Part shown: one piece after another, positions 1-5,050 of the stretch
Layout: the number at the start of each line of letters is the position of its first letter
Position numbering within the stretch: the first letter of the stretch is position 1
From: Halomonas sp.
GTDB taxonomy: Bacteria > Pseudomonadota > Gammaproteobacteria > Pseudomonadales > Halomonadaceae
Assembly: GCA_003560175.1 (NCBI GenBank)
Contig: PWIZ01000161.1
Coordinates: 1-6,264, forward strand
Direction: 5' to 3'
DNA length: 6,264 bases
Notes under the pieces: generated by a model
Seen by the model: the letters and a program-made list of their open reading frames with translations, nothing else
Database searches by the model: none
What the model was told of the DNA's origin: nothing
Made by a program: the position numbers and the translations under genes

Positions 1-54
1 AGCGGCGCAGGATGCGAGAGCGGCGCAGGATGCGAGAGCGCCGCAGGGCGTCGG
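1..54. repeat. 18-bp tandem repeat, two perfect copies plus a degenerate third
   Basis: The unit AGCGGCGCAGGATGCGAG occurs perfectly at 1-18 and 19-36. A third copy at 37-54 keeps 12 of 18 bases and then decays. The array touches the left edge, so more copies may lie outside the window. An 18-bp period equals six codons, so it could be the in-frame end of an upstream gene: one plus frame is open from position 2 to a TAG at 155-157 but shows no recognisable protein, and another closes with TAG at 55-57. It could equally be an intergenic repeat. I cannot decide between these. Confidence 0.8.
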
Positions 55-175
55 TAGCGTACAGGGATGTATTCACAGCGCTTCCGGAAGGCCGGCCCCG
101 CTCGAAGACTTGTCGCCAGAAAAGCCCCGAGCGGTTGCGACAGCCCTGAGTCATTAGACACGAGGAGAGTCCATC
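55..175 (+). other. Unassigned leader region upstream of aguB
   Basis: No gene is recognised here. The stretch contains a perfect 10-bp palindrome, CTTCCGGAAG at 81-90, followed at once by the 8-bp palindrome GGCCGGCC (90-97). I could not find a convincing -35/-10 pair for aguB. The only clear expression signal is the Shine-Dalgarno GAGGAGAG at 162-169, six bases before the aguB ATG. The promoter may lie here unrecognised, or aguB may be co-transcribed with a gene to the left; in many proteobacteria the neighbour is agmatine deiminase (aguA), which cannot be seen here. Confidence 0.5.
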
Positions 176-1078
176 ATGCCCCGCCATCTGAAAGTCGGCC
201 TGGTCCAGCAGCCCGCCTGGCCCGACAAGGCCAGGAGCCTTGCCGAGAGCGAGGCCGGCATCCGCGAACTTGCCGCCGCCGGCGCCGAGCTGGTGATGCT
301 GCAGGAGCTACACGCTACCCACTACTTCTGCCAGTACGAGGACACCGAGCTCTTCGACCTGGCCGAGCCCCTGGACGGCCCCACCGGCACCCGCCTGGCG
401 GCGCTGGCCGCCGAGCTCGATATCGTGCTGGTGGGCTCGCTGTTCGAGCGCCGCGCGCCGGGGCTCTACCACAACACCGCGGTGGTCTACGACCGCAAGC
501 TTGGCGCCGTGGGCCACTACCGCAAGATGCATATTCCCGACGATCCGGGCTTCTACGAGAAGTTCTACTTCACCCCTGGCGACGCCGACGACGCCCGCGG
601 CCAGGGCTTCCAACCCATCGACACCTCGGTGGGCCGGCTCGGCGTGCTGGTGTGCTGGGATCAGTGGTACCCGGAGGCGGCCCGACTGATGGCCCTGGCC
701 GGGGCGGAGCTCTTGCTCTACCCCACCGCCATCGGCTGGGACCCCGCCGACGACGATGCCGAGAAGACTCGCCAGAAGGATGCCTGGACGCTGATCCAGC
801 GCAGCCACGCGGTGGCCAACGGCGTGCCGGTGGTCGTCGCCAACCGGGTCGGCCACGAGCTGGACCACTCCGGTGTCGGCCGCGGCATCGACTTCTGGGG
901 CGGCAGCTTCATCGCCGGTCCCCAGGGGGAGTTGCTGGCCCATGCAGGCGTCAACGCGGAGCGCATGCTCGTGACCCTGGATATGAATCGCGGTGAGGAC
1001 GTGCGCCGTATCTGGCCGTATCTCCGCGACCGCCGCATCGACGCCTACGGGGATCTGACCCGCCGCTATCGCGACTGA
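176..1078 (+). CDS. aguB: N-carbamoylputrescine amidase
   Basis: This 300-residue cytoplasmic enzyme of the carbon-nitrogen hydrolase (nitrilase) superfamily hydrolyses N-carbamoylputrescine to putrescine, CO2 and ammonia. It is the last step of the agmatine route of polyamine synthesis. The nitrilase catalytic triad is visible: Glu44 in LQELHATHYFC, Lys117 in HYRKMHIPDDPGFYEKFYF, and the nucleophile Cys160 in LVCWDQWYPEAAR. The auxiliary Glu128 of the FYEKF segment is also present. PDDPGFYEKFYFTPGD and the C-terminal GIDFWGGSFIAGP (from about 237) are typical of AguB rather than of beta-ureidopropionase or generic nitrilases, and the length is normal. The ATG start is supported by a strong Shine-Dalgarno (GAGGAGAG, 162-169) and by the family's usual N-terminus (KVGLVQQ). 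The gene converges on uraA across a 142-bp gap of REP-like palindromes and is not obviously linked to the nucleobase genes. Confidence 0.95.
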   Translation: MPRHLKVGLVQQPAWPDKARSLAESEAGIRELAAAGAELVMLQELHATHYFCQYEDTELFDLAEPLDGPTGTRLAALAAELDIVLVGSLFERRAPGLYHNTAVVYDRKLGAVGHYRKMHIPDDPGFYEKFYFTPGDADDARGQGFQPIDTSVGRLGVLVCWDQWYPEAARLMALAGAELLLYPTAIGWDPADDDAEKTRQKDAWTLIQRSHAVANGVPVVVANRVGHELDHSGVGRGIDFWGGSFIAGPQGELLAHAGVNAERMLVTLDMNRGEDVRRIWPYLRDRRIDAYGDLTRRYRD

Positions 1079-1094
1079 AAACCGCTAACCACCT

Positions 1095-1131
1095 GTAGGA
1101 ACGCGATTTATCGCGCGATAAATCGCGCTCC
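1095..1131. repeat. REP-like palindrome (two overlapping inverted units)
   Basis: The element starts with GTAGGA and contains a perfect 24-bp palindrome at 1103-1126; allowing one mismatch the symmetry covers 1098-1131. Each half is itself a small hairpin of the form CGCGA-TTTA-TCGCG. The forward unit (1095-1119) matches the reverse complement of the unit at 1200-1224 at 20 of 25 positions, and four of the five differences are paired stem changes. That pattern is typical of REP elements spread by RAYT transposases. It begins 16 bases after the aguB stop and may help terminate or stabilise transcripts from both sides. Confidence 0.8.
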
Positions 1132-1132
1132 G

Positions 1133-1168
1133 GCCAGGGCCATGCCAGACATCAGCAACGGCCCTGGC
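1133..1168. repeat. Inverted repeat between aguB and uraA (possible bidirectional terminator)
   Basis: GCCAGGGCC (1133-1141) pairs perfectly with GGCCCTGGC (1160-1168), giving a 9-bp stem and an 18-base loop. An alternative pairing, ATGCCAG (1142-1148) with CTGGCAT (1164-1170), competes with it. No T-run follows on either strand, so it is not a classical intrinsic terminator. Its place between convergent genes would suit a weak or Rho-assisted end, but that is inference. Confidence 0.45.
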
Positions 1169-1199
1169 ATCCCGCATCCGGGGACGCCTCTCGACGCCA

Positions 1200-1224
1200 A
1201 TCGCCGGATAAATCCGGCTCCTAC
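1200..1224 (-). repeat. REP-like unit overlapping the uraA stop codon
   Basis: Read on the minus strand this unit begins GTAGGAGC and folds as CCGGA-TTTA-TCCGG. It is related to the unit at 1095-1119 and lies in inverted orientation to it, so the two bracket the intergenic region like a REP pair. Its first bases, GTAG, provide the last base of the final Glu codon and the whole TAG stop (1221-1223) of uraA. Confidence 0.8.
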
Positions 1225-2462
1225 TCCTCCTCGGCGCGGGGCAGCACCCAGTTCAGCACGATGCCCACCAGGGCGGCCAGGCTAACCCCCTGCAGGGTGA
1301 ACTGGCCGCCGCCCAGCTGCATGCCGCCGATGCCGAAGACCAGGATCAGCGAAATGACCACCAGATTGCGCGGAGCGGTCAGGGAGTGGCCGGCGCGCAC
1401 CAGGGGATTCATGCCCACCACGGCGATGGAGCCAAACAGCAGGGTCATGATGCCCCCCATCACCGGGCCGGGGATGGTCTGCAGCAGCGCACCCAGCTTG
1501 GCGACGAAGGCCAGGCAGACGGCAATACAGGCGGCCACCACCATGATCCTCGGATCGAAGGCGCGGGTCAGGGTCACCGCCCCGGTCACCTCGGAGTAGG
1601 TGGTGTTGGGCGGGCCGCCGAATAGCGAAGCGGTGGTGGTGGCCAGGCCGTCACCCAGCAAGGTGCGATGCAGACCGGGCTTCTCCAGGTAGTTCTTCCG
1701 CGTGACCGAGCCGATGGCCACCATATCGCCGATGTGTTCCACCGCCGGCGCAATGGCCACCGGGATCATGAACAGGATCGCCGCCCAGTGGAAACTCGGC
1801 GCGGTGAACGCAGGAATGGACAGCCAGGCCGCCTCGTGCACCGGCGAGAAATCCACCAGGCCCATCATCAGCGCCAGCCCATAGCCGGTGACGATACCGC
1901 CCATGATCGGAATCAGGCGCACGATGCCGCGGCCGAATACCGCCAGCACCAGGGTCACCAGCAGGCTGGTCATGGAGAGGAAGATCGCCGGGCCGTAGCC
2001 GATGTGGTCGCTGGTCTCGCCGGTGGCCATGCTCACCGCCACCGGCGCCAGTGCCAGGCCGATCACCATGATCACCGGCCCGACCACGACTGCCGGCAGC
2101 AGACGATGCAGCCAGGCGGTGCCCTTGAGCCTTACGACCTGAGAGATCACCACGTAGACCAGGCCCGCGGCCATCAGGCCACCCATGGTGGCCGGGATGC
2201 CGAAGTTGGCCACCGAGCCCTGGATCGGCGCGATGAAGGCGAACGATGACGCCAGAAATACCGGCACGGTGACACGAGTGATGCCATGAAATAGCAAGGT
2301 CCCGACCCCGGCGGTAAACAGCGCCACGCTGGGGTCCAGCCCGGTGAGTAGCGGTACCAGCACCAGAGCACCGAAGGCCACGAAGAGCATCTGGGCGCCG
2401 GTGAGAAGGGTCTTCAAGGGCGCCTCGGCCATACCCGGCAAAGCCGACGTCTGATCAGTCAT
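1221..2462 (-). CDS. uraA: Uracil permease, NCS2 family (UraA-like)
   Basis: This 413-residue inner-membrane protein probably imports uracil with protons and hands it to Upp, encoded just upstream. It is hydrophobic throughout, with about 12-14 membrane spans, as in the UraA fold. Family landmarks are SSFAFIAP (Phe74, aligning with E. coli UraA Phe73), VEHIGD (Glu242, aligning with Glu241), GGPPNTTYSE (Glu291, aligning with Glu290) and PGPVMGG near 331-337. Two positions differ from E. coli UraA: Asp246 replaces the substrate-binding His245, and Val292 replaces the Asn after the key Glu. Substrate choice might therefore be broader than uracil. The ATG is supported by the Shine-Dalgarno GGAG (2470-2473) seven bases upstream. 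It follows upp by 85 bp, with an intrinsic-terminator-like hairpin between them. The C-terminus is short (AEEE), and its TAG stop lies in a REP-like unit. Confidence 0.9.
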   Translation of the reverse strand: MTDQTSALPGMAEAPLKTLLTGAQMLFVAFGALVLVPLLTGLDPSVALFTAGVGTLLFHGITRVTVPVFLASSFAFIAPIQGSVANFGIPATMGGLMAAGLVYVVISQVVRLKGTAWLHRLLPAVVVGPVIMVIGLALAPVAVSMATGETSDHIGYGPAIFLSMTSLLVTLVLAVFGRGIVRLIPIMGGIVTGYGLALMMGLVDFSPVHEAAWLSIPAFTAPSFHWAAILFMIPVAIAPAVEHIGDMVAIGSVTRKNYLEKPGLHRTLLGDGLATTTASLFGGPPNTTYSEVTGAVTLTRAFDPRIMVVAACIAVCLAFVAKLGALLQTIPGPVMGGIMTLLFGSIAVVGMNPLVRAGHSLTAPRNLVVISLILVFGIGGMQLGGGQFTLQGVSLAALVGIVLNWVLPRAEEE

Positions 2463-2475
2463 TACTCTTCTCCAG

Positions 2476-2508
2476 AAAAACGCCCCTGGTACGGGATCTC
2501 AGGGGCGT
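2476..2508 (-). terminator. Intrinsic terminator or attenuator between upp and uraA
   Basis: On the minus strand ACGCCCCTG, an 11-base loop and CAGGGGCGT form a perfect 9-bp GC-rich stem followed by a run of five T (2476-2480, the first of which also closes the stem). The signal lies 39 bases after the upp stop (2548-2550). Its T-run ends only two bases before the uraA Shine-Dalgarno, so it can end upp transcripts and cut uraA expression unless it is read through. No upstream segment clearly pairs with the 5' arm, so I see no antiterminator. A 10-bp palindrome, CTTGCGCAAG, lies between it and upp at 2521-2530, with unknown role. Confidence 0.8.
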
Positions 2509-2547
2509 CAGCAAAGGGGGCTTGCGCAAGTGGGCGGTGGTCTACCG

Positions 2548-3177
2548 TTATCGGGTGCCGAAGATCTTGTCGCCGGCGTCCCCCAGGCCGGGCACGATAT
2601 AGCCGTTCTCGTCCAGGTGATCGTCCACCCCAGCGGTGTAGATCTCGATCTCCGGATAGGCGTCCTGGACGCGCTTGATCCCCTCGGGTGCCGCCACCAG
2701 CACGATCACCTTCATGTGCTGGCAGCCACGCTCGCGCAGCATGTGCAGCGTCGCCACCATGGTGCCCCCGGTGGCCAGCATGGGGTCGATGACGATGGCC
2801 AGGCGCTCCTCGAGGTCATTGGCAAACTTGGCGAAGTAGGGGACCGGCTCGAGGGTCTCCTCATCACGGTAGAGCCCCACTACGCTGATCCGGGCACTGG
2901 GGATCAGATCGGTGACGCCGTCGAGCATGCCCAGGCCGGCGCGCAGGATCGGCACGATGGTGACCTTCTTGCCCTTGAGCAGCTGTACCGGAATCTTGTT
3001 GCCGCTCCAGCCATCGATCTCCTGGGTCTGCAGCTCCAGGTCCTGGGTCGCCTCGTAGGTCAGCAGTTTGGCCAGCTCGCCGGCCAGCTCGCGGAAACTC
3101 TTGGTGCTGATGCCGGCTTCGCGCATCAGGCCCAGCTTGTGCTGGACCAGGGGGTGCTGGATGGCGTGAACGCTCAT
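2548..3177 (-). CDS. upp: Uracil phosphoribosyltransferase
   Basis: Upp is a cytoplasmic enzyme that makes UMP from uracil and PRPP, the central step of uracil salvage. The protein has 209 residues, against 208 in E. coli. Motifs in order are [10 protein letters not shown] (75-84), the PRPP loop [11 protein letters not shown] (130-140), and the C-terminal uracil-binding stretch [17 protein letters not shown] (192-208). The chosen ATG at 3177 has a Shine-Dalgarno AGAGG (3186-3190) eight bases upstream and matches the family N-terminus ([14 protein letters not shown]). An in-frame ATG at 3270 would add 31 residues unlike the family and would lie upstream of the predicted transcription start, so it is rejected. 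The gap to ung is 105 bp and carries a promoter candidate. uraA follows after a terminator-like hairpin, the classic upp-uraA pairing. Confidence 0.97.
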   Translation of the reverse strand: MSVHAIQHPLVQHKLGLMREAGISTKSFRELAGELAKLLTYEATQDLELQTQEIDGWSGNKIPVQLLKGKKVTIVPILRAGLGMLDGVTDLIPSARISVVGLYRDEETLEPVPYFAKFANDLEERLAIVIDPMLATGGTMVATLHMLRERGCQHMKVIVLVAAPEGIKRVQDAYPEIEIYTAGVDDHLDENGYIVPGLGDAGDKIFGTR

Positions 3178-3249
3178 GGGCTGGACCTCTTCATTCTTGG
3201 GGACGGCGAGACGGTGCCGACCTTGACCGCATGGACCGGGCCGGCAAAT

Positions 3250-3286
3250 TGCAAATAATTCTACTCGCATCCCGCCCTGAGGTTAA
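3250..3286 (-). promoter_or_regulatory. Candidate sigma-70 promoter of upp with an AATTTG start region
   Basis: On the minus strand TTAACC (3281-3286, four of six matches to TTGACA) and TAGAAT (3258-3263, five of six to TATAAT) are separated by the ideal 17 bases, in an AT-rich island of otherwise GC-rich sequence. Seven bases after the -10 box comes AATTTG (3245-3250), giving a likely start at 3250 and a 73-base leader. AAUUUG is the initial transcript of the E. coli pyrBI promoter, where slippage on the U-run responds to UTP. The -35 box overlaps the ung stop codon. Prediction by eye only. Confidence 0.6.
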
Positions 3287-3981
3287 GGCGCGTACTCAGC
3301 AGCACGGTCGGGCAGCTGCCAGTCGATGGGCGCGCGGCCATGTTCCACCAGGAAGGCGTTGGCCCGGGAGAAGTGGTGGTTGCCGAAGAAGCCGCGATGG
3401 GCGGAGAGCGGCGAGGGGTGCGGCGACTCCAGCACCAGGTGGCGGGAGGTGTCGACCAGCGCCCTCTTCTTGCGCGCCGGGCTGCCCCAGAGCAGGAACA
3501 CCGACGGCTCGGCATGGGCGTTGACGACCTCGATCGCACGGTCGGTGAAGGTCTCCCAGCCCCGACCACGGTGGGAGCCGGCATTGCCCTGCTCCACCGT
3601 CAGCGAGGTGTTGAGCAGCAGCACCCCCTGGCGCGCCCAGTGCTCCAGGTTGCCGTGGGCCACCGGCCGGAAGCCGACATCGCCCGCCAGCTCCTTGTAG
3701 ATGTTGACCAGCGACGGCGGCACGCGCACGCCCTCGCGCACCGAGAAGCAGAGGCCGTGGGCCTGGTTCGGCCCGTGGTAGGGGTCCTGGCCGAGGATCA
3801 CCACCTTGACCGCGTCCAGCGGGGTGAGCTCGAAGGCCCGGAACCAGTCCGCGGAGTGGGGGTAGATCACCTTCCTGGCCGCCTTCTCGGCGGCCAGGAA
3901 GTCGCGCAGCACCCGCATGTAGGGCGCCTCGAACTCATCGCCCAGCCATCGCTGCCAGCTGTCGGAAAGCGGACAGGCCAT
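3283..3981 (-). CDS. ung: Uracil-DNA glycosylase, family 1
   Basis: Ung cuts uracil from DNA (from cytosine deamination or dUMP misincorporation), leaving an abasic site for base-excision repair and releasing free uracil. The 232-residue protein is close to the 229 of E. coli. The water-activating motif GQDPYHG is at 64-70 with catalytic Asp66. Phe79 in LCFS stacks on uracil, Asn124 in LLNTSLTVE reads the base, and [13 protein letters not shown] (188-200) gives catalytic His188 and intercalating Leu192. All key residues are present, so it should be active. The ATG lies three bases after the gpt stop (TGA CCC ATG) with only a weak Shine-Dalgarno, which suggests translational coupling to gpt. 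The upp promoter candidate overlaps the stop codon. Its position between purine and uracil salvage genes is unusual for a repair enzyme. Confidence 0.97.
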   Translation of the reverse strand: MACPLSDSWQRWLGDEFEAPYMRVLRDFLAAEKAARKVIYPHSADWFRAFELTPLDAVKVVILGQDPYHGPNQAHGLCFSVREGVRVPPSLVNIYKELAGDVGFRPVAHGNLEHWARQGVLLLNTSLTVEQGNAGSHRGRGWETFTDRAIEVVNAHAEPSVFLLWGSPARKKRALVDTSRHLVLESPHPSPLSAHRGFFGNHHFSRANAFLVEHGRAPIDWQLPDRAAEYAP

Positions 3982-3984
3982 GGG

Positions 3985-4464
3985 TCAGCGCTTCGCCTGG
4001 TCGACCAGCGGCTCGACATAGGCCACGCCCATGTCCCAGGGGAACTGGATCCAACAATCCTGTGCCACTTCGGTGAGGTACTGATCCACCAGCGGCTTGC
4101 CTTCTGGCTTGGCATAGACGGTGACGAAGTGCGCCCTGGGCAGCAGCTCGCGCACCTTGCGCGCGGTCTTGCCGGTGTCCACCAGATCGTCCACCAGCAG
4201 CCAGCCGTCGCCGTCGTGATCGACGCCCTTCAGCACATCGAGTCCGCCCTGATCCCTATGGTCATAGCTCTTGATGCACACGGTGTCGATCAGGCGCACA
4301 TTGAGCTCCCGGGCGATCAGGGCCGCGGGAATCAGCCCACCACGGGTGATGGCGATGATGCCCTTGAAGTCGCGCTCCACCAGCCGGTGGCAAAGCTCGC
4401 GGACGTCACGATGCAGCTGATCCCAGGAGACGGTGAAGTGCTTGTGGTAGCGGTTGCTGCTCAT
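3985..4464 (-). CDS. gpt: Xanthine-guanine phosphoribosyltransferase
   Basis: Gpt converts xanthine and guanine (and, less well, hypoxanthine) to XMP, GMP and IMP with PRPP; in E. coli it is associated with the inner face of the membrane. The 159-residue protein resembles the 152-residue E. coli enzyme along its length. Visible are the TRGGLIP loop (40-46), [10 protein letters not shown] (60-69), the PRPP motif [12 protein letters not shown] (89-100), [10 protein letters not shown] (118-127) and PWDMGV (142-147), whose Trp143 corresponds to the purine-stacking Trp. The ATG at 4464 fits the family start ([15 protein letters not shown]). Its Shine-Dalgarno GAGGA (4476-4480) lies inside the last codons of apt, 11 bases upstream, and only four bases separate the apt stop from this start. 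An in-frame ATG at 4587 would run through apt and is rejected. ung follows after three bases. Confidence 0.96.
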   Translation of the reverse strand: MSSNRYHKHFTVSWDQLHRDVRELCHRLVERDFKGIIAITRGGLIPAALIARELNVRLIDTVCIKSYDHRDQGGLDVLKGVDHDGDGWLLVDDLVDTGKTARKVRELLPRAHFVTVYAKPEGKPLVDQYLTEVAQDCWIQFPWDMGVAYVEPLVDQAKR

Positions 4465-4468
4465 GGGG

Positions 4469-5014
4469 TCACTCGTCCTCGGTAAAGGAACAGACGGCGA
4501 AGACGTTGTAGCCCGCCTCACGGATTCGCTCGGAACCGCCCAGGTCCGGCAGGTCGACGATGGTGGCGGTCTCCACCACCCGGCCACCGCTGCGGGTGAT
4601 CAGCTTGGCGGCGGCCAACATGGTGCCGCCGGTGGCGATCAGGTCATCGACGATCAGGATGCGATCACCCTGCTTGAAGGCATCGGAATGAAGCTCCACC
4701 TCGGCCTCGCCGTACTCCAGGGTGTAGGTCTCGCTGATGGTGCGGAACGGCAACTTGCCCTTCTTGCGCACCGGCACGAAGCTACAGCCCAGTTCATAGG
4801 CCAGCGGCGCGCCGACGATGAAGCCGCGGGCATCGATGGCGGCGATGGCGTCGAGATCCATCTCCTGGTAACGGTGGACGAAGCTGTCGATCAGCTTGCG
4901 GAAAGCCGCGCTGTTCTGCAGCAGCGGCGTGATGTCGCGAAAGTTGACCCCCGGCTGCGGCCAGTCGGGGACAGTGCGGATCACGGACTTGATGTAGTCG
5001 CCGTAGATGCTCAT
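4469..5014 (-). CDS. apt: Adenine phosphoribosyltransferase
   Basis: Apt makes AMP from adenine and PRPP in the cytoplasm, recycling adenine taken up or released by metabolism. The 181-residue protein has the normal length and all family landmarks: [12 protein letters not shown] (21-32), [17 protein letters not shown] (60-76), the catalytic-loop segment [11 protein letters not shown] (79-89), and the PRPP motif [13 protein letters not shown] (119-131). It is read from an ATG at 5014 preceded only by a weak GAGA about nine bases upstream. The alignment to known N-termini ([16 protein letters not shown]) supports this start. It sits 36 bases after an adenine-type permease gene and four bases before gpt, so uptake and phosphoribosylation of purines are probably co-expressed. 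Confidence 0.97.
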   Translation of the reverse strand: MSIYGDYIKSVIRTVPDWPQPGVNFRDITPLLQNSAAFRKLIDSFVHRYQEMDLDAIAAIDARGFIVGAPLAYELGCSFVPVRKKGKLPFRTISETYTLEYGEAEVELHSDAFKQGDRILIVDDLIATGGTMLAAAKLITRSGGRVVETATIVDLPDLGGSERIREAGYNVFAVCSFTEDE

Positions 5015-5050
5015 CGATTCGGGTCTCGGTGAGTGGGTGCAAGCGGTGGA

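Noticed and set aside
110..157. Possible aguB promoter using TTGTCG or TTGCGA as the -35 box
   Set aside because: No acceptable -10 hexamer is found at 16-18 bases from either.
67..996. 309-codon plus-strand ORF overlapping aguB in another frame
   Set aside because: The translation is Arg/Pro/Gly-rich with no family resemblance, while the overlapping frame is a complete AguB with its catalytic triad and a good Shine-Dalgarno. Such shadows are usual in GC-rich DNA.
1133..1168. Hairpin as a classical Rho-independent terminator
   Set aside because: The stem is good but no T-run follows on either strand; it is listed only as an inverted repeat.
1668..2249. 193-codon plus-strand ORF antisense to uraA
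   Set aside because: It is very rich in His, Arg, Gln and Asp with no domain; this is the expected reverse reading of a membrane-protein gene.
3178..3270. N-terminal extension of upp from an ATG at 3270
   Set aside because: The extra 31 residues do not resemble Upp, the ATG at 3177 has a proper Shine-Dalgarno, and 3270 lies inside the candidate promoter.
3340..4485. 381-codon plus-strand ORF antisense to ung and gpt
   Set aside because: It is the mirror of two well-supported minus-strand genes, has a low-complexity His/Gln/Val/Leu composition, and shows no motif.
4465..4587. N-terminal extension of gpt from an ATG at 4587
   Set aside because: It would overlap the end of apt in another frame; the start at 4464 matches the Gpt N-terminus.
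4454..5032. 192-codon plus-strand ORF antisense to apt
   Set aside because: It lies over an intact apt with all its motifs and has no recognisable protein features.
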